Shown here: one piece after another, positions 20,028 through 27,818 of the stretch | Numbering within the stretch: position 1 is the first letter of the stretch | Layout: every line of letters begins with the position of its first letter | Assembly (NCBI RefSeq): GCF_040546595.1 | Contig: NZ_JBEPOB010000001.1 | Span: 3,101,001-3,165,000, forward strand | DNA length: 64,000 nucleotides | DNA from: Bosea sp. OAE506 | GTDB taxonomy: Bacteria > Pseudomonadota > Alphaproteobacteria > Rhizobiales > Beijerinckiaceae | Reading direction: 5' to 3' | Notes under the pieces: model-generated | The model's input: the letters and a program-made list of their open reading frames with translations, nothing else | The model's database searches: none | Told to the model about the DNA's origin: nothing | Position numbers and translations under genes: made by a program

Positions 20028-21116
20028 TCAGGCCGCAAATTTCGTTTCGGGATCCCTGGCGGACGCCCTTTCGATCAAATCGACATAGAGCGCCTCGTAT
20101 TCGTCGATCATCCGGCTGGCGTCGCAGCGACGCGCGGCACTCTCCCGGCAGGCCTGCCGGTCCAGTTGCTGGGCAGCCAAGGCTGCCTTCGCCAGGGAGA
20201 CCGGATCATCCGGCGTTGCGAGGACGCCGGTGGCGGCATCGAGCAGTTCAGGTATGGCGCCTCGCGCAAAGGCGGCCACGGGAACGCCGCAGGCCAGGGC
20301 TTCGGCGACGACCAGGCCATAGGGCTCTTCCCAGCACGGCGTGCACAGGAAGGTCCGTGCGCCACCGATGACGCCTGCAAGCTCAGAATGCGGAAGGTGT
20401 CCGAGGTACCTGACCCGTTCATCGAGATTCGGGGCGATCTGCCGATCGAAATAATCCTGATCGGAGATGGGGCCGGCGATCAGCAATGTCGCTCCTGCCA
20501 GATCGGCCGCTGCGATGGCGTGATCGAGGCCCTTTTCCGGAACAATCCGTCCATACCAGACCCAGTAGGGCGGGACGGCCGCGTGCGCCCTGAACGAGAA
20601 GCGGTTCAGGTCGATGCCATTCATGATGACGTGGTCGATGGGAGCGACCCGGCTCCAGGTTCGCCGGATCGACTCCGATACGGCCACGAAGGTCGCATGC
20701 GGCGCCTTGCACAGCCGCACTCCGCTTTCGAGCCAGGCGAAGGGCGGCGTGTGAAGCGTCGTCACCATCGGCATTGGCAATGCGTCAGCCATGGCAACGG
20801 GCAGATAGTGCAGCGAGTTGTTGTGGATCAGATCGAAGGCGCGATGCCTCAATCCGTTCATGAGCGACAGATAGGCGTGATGCTCCTGGAAGAAGACTTT
20901 ATCGGGAGCCTCGTCACAGCCGATCTCGGTCAGCGACGTCTCATCGCAGATCGCCTCGACGCTCGCTTCCGGTTCGGATCGCGATGAAGCGAACACGGTG
21001 ACATCATGACCGCGATGCTGGAGCGCGCTCTGTAACATCGAGGTGTGCATTTCCAGGCCGCCCGCGAATGGCTCCCGGATGGCATGTTTGAGATGAGCAA
21101 CGATCCCGATACGCAA
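20028..21116 (-). CDS. Glycosyltransferase family 4
   Basis: A GT-B retaining transferase of ~362 residues. The start LRIGIVAHLKHAIREPFAGGLE suits TTG at 21116, preceded by CGGAG; a longer frame begins at GTG 21155. The donor-site motif is WYGRIVPEKGLDHAIAAADLAGATLLIAG, then TPCWEEPYGLVVAEALACGVPVAAF, the E-x7-E signature. It is probably the first enzyme gene of the operon. A strong GGAGG site plus ATG at 21192 opens a 62-codon frame overlapping this start in another frame. That could be a leader ORF or the trace of a frameshift. Confidence 0.85.
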   Translation of the reverse strand: MRIGIVAHLKHAIREPFAGGLEMHTSMLQSALQHRGHDVTVFASSRSEPEASVEAICDETSLTEIGCDEAPDKVFFQEHHAYLSLMNGLRHRAFDLIHNNSLHYLPVAMADALPMPMVTTLHTPPFAWLESGVRLCKAPHATFVAVSESIRRTWSRVAPIDHVIMNGIDLNRFSFRAHAAVPPYWVWYGRIVPEKGLDHAIAAADLAGATLLIAGPISDQDYFDRQIAPNLDERVRYLGHLPHSELAGVIGGARTFLCTPCWEEPYGLVVAEALACGVPVAAFARGAIPELLDAATGVLATPDDPVSLAKAALAAQQLDRQACRESAARRCDASRMIDEYEALYVDLIERASARDPETKFAA

Positions 21117-21412
21117 CGTTCGCTCCGGTGCTGACGGCAAGCACCATCGCTTCACCGCTGGCCGCAGCGTCGCTCTGATCTTGTCCTGACATATGAAACC
21201 TCCGCCGGAGCGGACTGGGACGGAAACAAGTTTTGAGCGGCTTTAGTTCCCGCCGAATCTATAGCGTCGCGAGCAAAATTTTGGCTGAACCAAGGATCAG
21301 CTTGAGCAAGAATGTCATTTGTTATTGCTCGTCGATCGTTGTCTTGCCCTCCACTCGAACGGCCTGGATGGCACCCGCTCTCCGCAGGGGTAGTGAGCAG
21401 TGCCGCCTGTCA

Positions 21413-23305
21413 TCAGGACAGCCCGGGTTCGGTGACGCGACGCTCGGGAATAGACCTCGCGGATACGATCACCGCACCTTCGGCGGACTTGAGCATCGTG
21501 ATCCTGCGATCATGGAAGGAATCGAGGCTCGGGCGGTGGCCGACACTCACCAGGGTCGCTTCGTTCAGTTCCTCGCCGAAGAGTGCCAGCAGAGATGACT
21601 GGCTCGCCTCGTCCAACGCCGATGTCGCCTCGTCCATGATGATGATGTCCGGTGCCTGTACGAGCAGGCGCGCGAAGGCGATGCGTTGGCGTTCGCCGCC
21701 TGAGAGGAGGCGGTCCCACGGCGCCGTCTCGTCAAGACGGGCCGCCATATCGGCAAGTCCGCAACGCTGCATGATCGCGACGAGACGATCATCCGATGGC
21801 GGGCTCGCGGCATGCGGGTAGAGGAGAACCGTACGAAGTGTACCGATCGGCAGATAGGGTTTCTGTGGCACGAAGGCCAGCGAAAGGCCCCTCGGCATGA
21901 GGATCTGGCCGCTGCCCCAGGGCCATAAGCCGGCCAGCGCTCTGATCAGCGTGCTTTTGCCGACGCCGCTTTCTCCGGTGATGAGCACGCGCTCGCCGCG
22001 ATCGATCACCAGGGATGTCGGAGAGAGCACGGGCGCCGCGTTGGCATGGCGCAGGGAGAGGTCCACGAGATGGATCGCATCGACCTCGCCATGTGAGACG
22101 CTGAGGCAAGGCTCCGGAACGGTGGCTGCCGCATCGTCGCGTTCATCCAGCGCCTGCTGCAGTTCATCGACGCGCGCGACGGACGCGAACCATTCGGCCA
22201 GGCGCAGGAAGTTATCGACGAACCAGATCAGGGCGGCCTGCACCGCCATGAACGCCGCCACGATCTGCATGACCGCCCCGAGCGTGACCTCGCCGGACAC
22301 GAATTTCGGCGCTATCAGCAAGAGCGGCACGATGGGGAAGAGCGCGCTGTTGGCGTTCAGGACCAGCGCGACAACGCCCTGCTGACGCATGACCGCGAAC
22401 CAGACCGACACCACGTGCCCGTAGTTTCGCATCAGCGACAGACGCTCATCGGCGTCGCCGCGGATCAATGCGATGCTTTCCGCATTTTCGCGCAGGCGCG
22501 TCATCTCCGCCCGGAAACGCGCCTCCGCCTCGTTCTTCCCGGCGATCCGCTTCACCAGCGGCCAACCCGCGAGATAGGCGGCGTAGGACGTGACGGCCGC
22601 ATAGAGGATGGCCGATAGGGCCATGTAGCTGGGGATCACCACCTGGGTGCCGCCCAGCGTGAAGTTGGCCGATCCCGCCACCCGCCAGAGGATCGTCGCG
22701 AATGTCAGTGCGCTGACCGCGGCCGTGATCAGCCCGATGACGAATTCGACCACGGGCTCGACGGATAATCGGCCATCCTCGGCGATCCTGTATTCGGGCG
22801 CAGGCAGGTCGGGTGCCGAGAACTGCAGGTGGTAATAGCGCTGGCGAGAGACCCAGCGCGAGATGAGCCTGGTCGTGACGAACTCGCGCCACCGGATCTG
22901 AAGGGCGATCCGGCTGATGACAAGGGCCGACAGGACCACCGCAGCCGTGGCAACGAGCGCCGGCAGCAAGGCAACCACCGCCCAGATGGCCGGGGGATCC
23001 CGCGTTTCCAGCGCGTCGAAGAACTGACGGTTCCAGTTGTTGATCCAGACGGCGACGCTGATCTGCGCGGCCACGCATCCGGCCACCGTCGCGGTCAGGA
23101 GCCACGCCCTGAATGCGGTCTCACCCGCCCAAAACCCGCAGGCCATCGTGAAGAATCGGCGCGCGTTCGAATGGCTCGCTGGCACGGATCGACTTCCGTT
23201 TGACGCCGCCAAAATGCGGCGTTGCGGATCGGCGGGAGAGGTGACGCACCGCCTCAACGCAGCCGTATTCGATAAGTTCGACGCGAGACTGTCGCGAGCG
23301 CGCAA
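21413..23305 (-). CDS. ABC transporter ATP-binding/permease, SbmA/BacA-YddA type
   Basis: A 630-residue half-transporter with fused membrane and ATPase domains. Residues ~60-330 are the ABC_membrane_2 type, with the typical NNWNRQFFDALETRD motif and about six helices. The ATPase has Walker A GESGVGKST at 444, signature LSGGERQR at ~534 and Walker B IIIMDEATSALDE at ~552. It would homodimerise in the inner membrane. BacA/SbmA relatives move peptides or very-long-chain fatty acids. Beside the glycan genes it could export their product. It is separated from them by 257-296 AT-richer bases, so it may have its own promoter. Confidence 0.85.
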   Translation of the reverse strand: MRARDSLASNLSNTAALRRCVTSPADPQRRILAASNGSRSVPASHSNARRFFTMACGFWAGETAFRAWLLTATVAGCVAAQISVAVWINNWNRQFFDALETRDPPAIWAVVALLPALVATAAVVLSALVISRIALQIRWREFVTTRLISRWVSRQRYYHLQFSAPDLPAPEYRIAEDGRLSVEPVVEFVIGLITAAVSALTFATILWRVAGSANFTLGGTQVVIPSYMALSAILYAAVTSYAAYLAGWPLVKRIAGKNEAEARFRAEMTRLRENAESIALIRGDADERLSLMRNYGHVVSVWFAVMRQQGVVALVLNANSALFPIVPLLLIAPKFVSGEVTLGAVMQIVAAFMAVQAALIWFVDNFLRLAEWFASVARVDELQQALDERDDAAATVPEPCLSVSHGEVDAIHLVDLSLRHANAAPVLSPTSLVIDRGERVLITGESGVGKSTLIRALAGLWPWGSGQILMPRGLSLAFVPQKPYLPIGTLRTVLLYPHAASPPSDDRLVAIMQRCGLADMAARLDETAPWDRLLSGGERQRIAFARLLVQAPDIIIMDEATSALDEASQSSLLALFGEELNEATLVSVGHRPSLDSFHDRRITMLKSAEGAVIVSARSIPERRVTEPGLS

Positions 23306-23426
23306 CGCAGTGGGCGACTGAGTATTCGAGCTGCATGAAGATCGTGCACGCTGGCTCAGAAAATGTTCGCGAACTCTCAGGCCTCGGCAGGAGACCAGGG
23401 TGCAGAGATCGTGTTTCTTCGCGGGC

Positions 23427-24245
23427 TTAGCCGGCGAGTTCTCCCGAGAAGACCTCGCAGCCGTCCTCCCGGGCGACGGAGACCAGCATCAGCCCGGCGG
23501 CTCTTGCTCGGGTCACCGCCAGCGAGGTCGGCGCCGAGACCGAGACGAGCGCCGCAGCGCCGAGGATCGCGGTCTTTTCGACCATTTCGTAGGAAGCCCG
23601 GCTCGTGACCACGACGAACCCGTCCGCCGCTGCTTCGCCCGTGCGCAGCACCGCTCCGATCAGCTTGTCGAGGGCGTTGTGGCGGCCGACATCCTCGCGG
23701 GCCAGGCGGATGCGGCCCTCGTGATCGCACCAGACGGCGCCATGGACGGAGCGGGTGCGGGCATGCAGCGGCTGGTGGGAGCGCAGATCGCCGACGGCGC
23801 GGGCCACGGCCTCGGCGGCGATCGGCGCGTGGGCTGCGACGCTTTTCTCCGCCCGCGGCAGCTGGCTCGCATCCTCGACGCCGCAGACGCCGCAGGAGGT
23901 GCGCCCGGTCAGCCGGCGCTGCCGGCCGAGATGCTGCCGGAAGCGGCCCGGTGTGAGGTCGACATCAAGGGTGATCGCCTCCGCCTCGTCGGCGACGCGG
24001 ATGCTCCGGATTTCGCTTGCCTCGGCGATGATCCCCTCGGTCAGGCTGAACCCGGTGACGAAGTCCTCGAGGTCGAGCGGCGTCGCCATCATCACCGCAT
24101 AGGGCACCGAGCCGTAGCGGATGTTGACCGGCCATTCGACGGCGATCTCCGTATCGCGGGCGGTCTGCGTTTCCGCCTCGTAGCGCCAGCGCGTGCTCGC
24201 CACCGGGCGGCAGGCCGGATCGAGATGGTCTCCCGGCTGCATCAT
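23427..24245 (-). CDS. fdhD: Formate dehydrogenase accessory sulfurtransferase FdhD
   Basis: A 272-residue protein that carries sulfur from a cysteine desulfurase to the bis-MGD cofactor, which formate dehydrogenases need for activity. The TSCGVCG motif contains the two functional cysteines (118 and 121). Other landmarks are GSVPYAVMMATPLDLEDFVTGFSLTEGI and LAREDVGRHNALDKLIG. The start is at the first of two ATGs (24245), with GGAGGG upstream. It overlaps the FNT channel gene by four bases and closes the three-gene formate operon. Confidence 0.93.
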   Translation of the reverse strand: MMQPGDHLDPACRPVASTRWRYEAETQTARDTEIAVEWPVNIRYGSVPYAVMMATPLDLEDFVTGFSLTEGIIAEASEIRSIRVADEAEAITLDVDLTPGRFRQHLGRQRRLTGRTSCGVCGVEDASQLPRAEKSVAAHAPIAAEAVARAVGDLRSHQPLHARTRSVHGAVWCDHEGRIRLAREDVGRHNALDKLIGAVLRTGEAAADGFVVVTSRASYEMVEKTAILGAAALVSVSAPTSLAVTRARAAGLMLVSVAREDGCEVFSGELAG

Positions 24246-25111
24246 CGCGACGTCCCTCCGGTCGCCGGCTCGGCCTCGCGCGCCTCGGCGGATGCCGGAG
24301 CGAAGGCGAACCGATAGGCTGCGGCGATCAGCGTGCCGCCGAGCAGATTGCCGAGCGTTGCAGGCAGGAGGTTGCCGAGAAGGGCGCCGAGCGACAATGC
24401 GACCGGGGAGTCGGTCGTGCCGGCCTCCACCAGCCAGGCATAGGGCAGCAGGTACATGTTCGCGACGGAGTGTTCGAGGCCCGCTGCCACGAAGGCCGCC
24501 ACCGGCAGCGTCAGCCCGGCGAGCTTCTGCGTCACCGTCTCGCCGGCATAGGCGCACCAGACCGCGAGGCAGACCAGTATGTTGGCCAGGATTCCGCTGG
24601 CCACGGTCGCCCCGAAGGACAGCTCCGTTTTGCGAAGCGCCATGTCGACCGCAGTGCGACCCACGGCGCCTCCCTGCGTCTCGTGCAGGCCAGCGCCGTA
24701 GACCAGCGCAGCCAGGATCAGCGAGCCCGTGAGATTGGCGATGTAGACGATAGCGAGCGCCTTCAGGGCCCGGGGCAGCGCGATGCGCCCGGCCATGACG
24801 CCTGCGAGCATCATCGTGTTGCCGGTGAACAGCTCCGCGCCCGCGATCATGACGAGGCCCAGCCCCGCTGCGAAGACGAGACCCGCCACGACCTGACCGA
24901 GCCCGTAGGGCAGGGCGTCCGCGCCGGTGAGGGCAATCGTCGAGAAGAGGCCGCCGAAGCCGATATAGACGCCGGCGAGGAGCCCGAGCACGAGCATCGC
25001 CCGCAGGGGCAGTTCGGCCTTCTGCGCCAGCGCGTCAAAGACCCGGTCCTTCAGCTCCGGCGGCGCCAGCATGGTGGGGAGCGATGCAGAGCTGTCGGCG
25101 GTGCCACTCAT
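24242..25111 (-). CDS. Formate/nitrite transporter family channel
   Basis: A 289-residue FNT protein, a pentameric inner-membrane channel for formate or a similar monovalent anion. Six hydrophobic helices are visible. GAELFTGNTMMLAGVMAGRI is the FNT signature, and GLEHSVANMYLLPYAWL contains the central pore histidine. The start ATG at 25111 overlaps the stop of the oxidoreductase gene as ATGA. Its place between a formate-dehydrogenase-like enzyme and fdhD argues for formate as the substrate. Confidence 0.88.
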   Translation of the reverse strand: MSGTADSSASLPTMLAPPELKDRVFDALAQKAELPLRAMLVLGLLAGVYIGFGGLFSTIALTGADALPYGLGQVVAGLVFAAGLGLVMIAGAELFTGNTMMLAGVMAGRIALPRALKALAIVYIANLTGSLILAALVYGAGLHETQGGAVGRTAVDMALRKTELSFGATVASGILANILVCLAVWCAYAGETVTQKLAGLTLPVAAFVAAGLEHSVANMYLLPYAWLVEAGTTDSPVALSLGALLGNLLPATLGNLLGGTLIAAAYRFAFAPASAEAREAEPATGGTSR

Positions 25112-27390
25112 TCCGCGGTGACCCGGATCGGAATGGATTTCGCGGCCGGCGTCTTGCTCTCCTCGGCATATTGCCAGAGCGGCAGCAGCGCGTTGCATTC
25201 CGGAAAATAGGCGGCGCAGGTCCCGGCTGGGATGTCGTAGTCGATGACCTCAAACCCGCCCATCGAGCGTAGGATGCCGTCGTCGACAGCCGTCGTCAGC
25301 CGTGCCTTGCCCTTCTCGGCGATGCCGAAACGGATGCGGTCGTCGCGGTTCATCATCACGATCATCCGCGAGCCGCTGATGCCGCGCAGGCGGTCATCAT
25401 AGCCGTAGACGGTCGTGTTGAACTGGTCGTTGGAGCGCAGCGTGATCAGCCGCAGCACGCCATGGTCAAGACCGTCGTCGAAGCTGGCGGAGAGGGCCTT
25501 CGGCACCTTGAAATGGGCCTTGCCGCTGTCGGTCTCCCAACGCCGCTCGCGCGCCGCCACCGGGCGCGGAAAGCCGCCGGGAATGTCGAGCCGCTGGTTG
25601 AAGCGTTCGAACTGGTCGGGATAGGTCGCCTCGATCGCGTCGCGCACCTTCGCATAATCGGCCACCCACGCGTCCCAGGGAACGTGGGGATTGGGTGGGA
25701 GCGTCGCCTTCGCCAGTTCGGCCACGATCGTCGGCTCGGACAGGAGCGTCGCGGCCGCCGGCTTCCACTTCCCGCGCGAAGCGTGGATGCAGGTCATCGA
25801 ATCCTCGACGGTGACGATCTGGGGGCCGCCCGCCTGCTCGTCGATCTCGGAGCGGACGATCGTTGGCAGCAGATAGCTGGTCTGGCCCGTGATGAGGTGG
25901 CCGCGGTTGAGCTTGGTCGCGATCTGGACCGAGAGGTCGATCCCACCCCACTTGGCCTCCATCAGTTCGCGCTCGGGGATGGCGCGCACGAAATTGCCGC
26001 CGAGCCCGACGAAGGCCCGGATCTCGCCGGCCACGATCGCCTCGCAGGCTTCCACCGTCGCCAGACCGTCCTCGCGCGGCGGCTCGAAGCGGTACTGCTC
26101 CGCCAGCCTGTCGAGCGGCACCAACTCGGCCTTCTCGGCGATGCCGACGGTGCGCTGGCCCTGCACGTTGGAATGGCCGCGCACGGGGCAGATGCCGGCG
26201 CCGGGCTTGCCGATCTGCCCGCGCATCAGCAGCAGGTTGACCAGCATCTGCACGCTGTCGACGCCGAGCCGGTGCTGGGTCAGGCCCATGCCGTAGATCG
26301 CAATGGTCGCCGTCGCCTTGGCATAGGTCGCGGCGGCGGCTTCCATCGCGGCGCGCGGCAGGCCGGAGGCCTCGATGATCTCCTCCCAACCCGTCTCGCG
26401 CAGCTTGGCCTCGAAGGCGGGGAATTCCTGGGTGTGCTCGGCGATGAAGGCCTCGTCGAGAACCCGCGTCCGCCCGGCTGCCTTCGCCTCGTCGTCCAGT
26501 GCGAGCAGCACCTTGCCGATCCCCAGCATCGCGGCGATGTCGCCGCCGGCGCGCGGCTGATGATACTGGGTCGCGATCTGCGTCGGGGCGTTGGTGAGCA
26601 TCTGCCCCGGGCGCTGCGGGTTGACGAACGCTTCCCAGCCGCGCTCGCGCAGAGGGTTGAACACGATGATCGGCACGTCGCGCTCGCGGACCTGCTGCAG
26701 CGTGTGCAGCAGCCGCGGCGAGTTTGTGCCGACATTCTGTCCGAAGGAGAGGATGCAGTCGGTCGCGGCGAAATCGTCGAGCAGCACGGTGCCGACCGGC
26801 GTGCCGATGCTTTGCGGCAGCGCCACCGAGGTCGTCTCGTGGCACATGTTCGAGCTGTCGGGCAGGTTGTTGTGCCCGTAGAGCCGCGCGAAGAGCTGGT
26901 ACATGTAGGAGGTTTCGAGCGAGGCCCGGCCCGAGGCGTAGAACACGGTCGACTTCGGATCGTAGCCTTTGAGCTTCCCGCCGATGTCGGCGAAAGCCTC
27001 CGCCCAGGACACCTCGACATAACGGTCGGAGGTGCGGTCGTAGCGCATCGGATGCGTCAGCCGCCCGGCATTCTCGAGGTCGTAATCAGACCAGCCGAGC
27101 AGTTCTTTCACGCTGTGGCGGGCGAAGAATTCGGGCGTCGTGCGCCGGGTCGTCACGTCCCAGAAGGTCGCCTTTGCGCCGTTCTCGCAGAATTCGGCGC
27201 TATGGGCCTCGCGCGGCTTGGTCCAGGCGCAACTCGTGCAGGCATAGCCGCCGACCTTGTTGTGGTCCGTGAGCAGCGCCGGCGTGCTGTGGTAGGCATT
27301 TTGACCGACGACATGGAGGCCGAGCGACTTGACCGAGCCCCATCCACCGGTGGGTTGCCGATAGGGCTTGTAGCGTGCGCGACGGGCCAT
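25108..27390 (-). CDS. FdhF/YdeP family molybdopterin oxidoreductase
   Basis: A 760-residue cytoplasmic bis-MGD enzyme. CTSC (51, 54) and EFCENG (68) are the partial N-terminal iron-sulfur region typical of YdeP rather than classic FdhF. SSNMCHETTSVAL places Cys183 where formate dehydrogenases have the molybdenum-ligating Sec/Cys. GMGLTQHRLGVDSVQMLVNLLLMRGQIGKPGAGICPVRGHSNVQG matches the family core. An AGGAGG site precedes ATG 27390. E. coli YdeP affects acid resistance and its reaction is unknown; the fdhD and FNT neighbours support formate chemistry here. Confidence 0.88.
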   Translation of the reverse strand: MARRARYKPYRQPTGGWGSVKSLGLHVVGQNAYHSTPALLTDHNKVGGYACTSCAWTKPREAHSAEFCENGAKATFWDVTTRRTTPEFFARHSVKELLGWSDYDLENAGRLTHPMRYDRTSDRYVEVSWAEAFADIGGKLKGYDPKSTVFYASGRASLETSYMYQLFARLYGHNNLPDSSNMCHETTSVALPQSIGTPVGTVLLDDFAATDCILSFGQNVGTNSPRLLHTLQQVRERDVPIIVFNPLRERGWEAFVNPQRPGQMLTNAPTQIATQYHQPRAGGDIAAMLGIGKVLLALDDEAKAAGRTRVLDEAFIAEHTQEFPAFEAKLRETGWEEIIEASGLPRAAMEAAAATYAKATATIAIYGMGLTQHRLGVDSVQMLVNLLLMRGQIGKPGAGICPVRGHSNVQGQRTVGIAEKAELVPLDRLAEQYRFEPPREDGLATVEACEAIVAGEIRAFVGLGGNFVRAIPERELMEAKWGGIDLSVQIATKLNRGHLITGQTSYLLPTIVRSEIDEQAGGPQIVTVEDSMTCIHASRGKWKPAAATLLSEPTIVAELAKATLPPNPHVPWDAWVADYAKVRDAIEATYPDQFERFNQRLDIPGGFPRPVAARERRWETDSGKAHFKVPKALSASFDDGLDHGVLRLITLRSNDQFNTTVYGYDDRLRGISGSRMIVMMNRDDRIRFGIAEKGKARLTTAVDDGILRSMGGFEVIDYDIPAGTCAAYFPECNALLPLWQYAEESKTPAAKSIPIRVTAE

Positions 27391-27491
27391 CCAAATCCTC
27401 CTGGCTTTTCAGGAAACCCAATCGGTGGCGGCGCGGATGGTTCCGCGCGGAGATCATCTGTCGCAAGCCGGCCCCGCCGGGAGCGGCCGCG

Positions 27492-27818
27492 TCAGAGGCA
27501 ATGCGCCGGCAGGAGCACTGGCGCGCCGGTGACCGCCAACCCGCCGAGGCCGGCCCAGCCGCCGACCAGCCAGGCGCGCCGTAGCGCCGGTTCGGCGGCC
27601 GTGCCTCGGGCGCGCAGCGCCTGGTGGAGGGGCAGCAAGCCCAGCGCGAGGAAAGCGACCCAGAGCGGCACCAGCACCGCGTTCAGCCGCGTGAAGGGAC
27701 CGATCAGGAGAGGCTCGCCCCAGCCCAGACCGCAGCCGAGGCCATGGGCGGCGTAGATCGCGTTGAAGCCCACGGCCCAGATCAGCAAGCCCGAGAGGAT
27801 GCGCATCACCACCGCCAT
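27492..27818 (-). CDS. Small membrane protein downstream of the oxidase genes
   Basis: A 108-residue protein with three hydrophobic helices (ILSGLLIWAVGFNAIYAAHGLGCGLGW; LNAVLVPLWVAFLALGLLPL; AWLVGGWAGLGGLAVTGAPVLL). It may start at 27818, overlapping the oxidase gene by 13 bases, or at ATG 27806, giving a TGATG stop-start join. It is translationally coupled to the fused subunit I/III gene and is probably a small accessory or subunit IV-like protein of that oxidase. I do not recognise a named family. Confidence 0.65.
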   Translation of the reverse strand: MAVVMRILSGLLIWAVGFNAIYAAHGLGCGLGWGEPLLIGPFTRLNAVLVPLWVAFLALGLLPLHQALRARGTAAEPALRRAWLVGGWAGLGGLAVTGAPVLLPAHCL

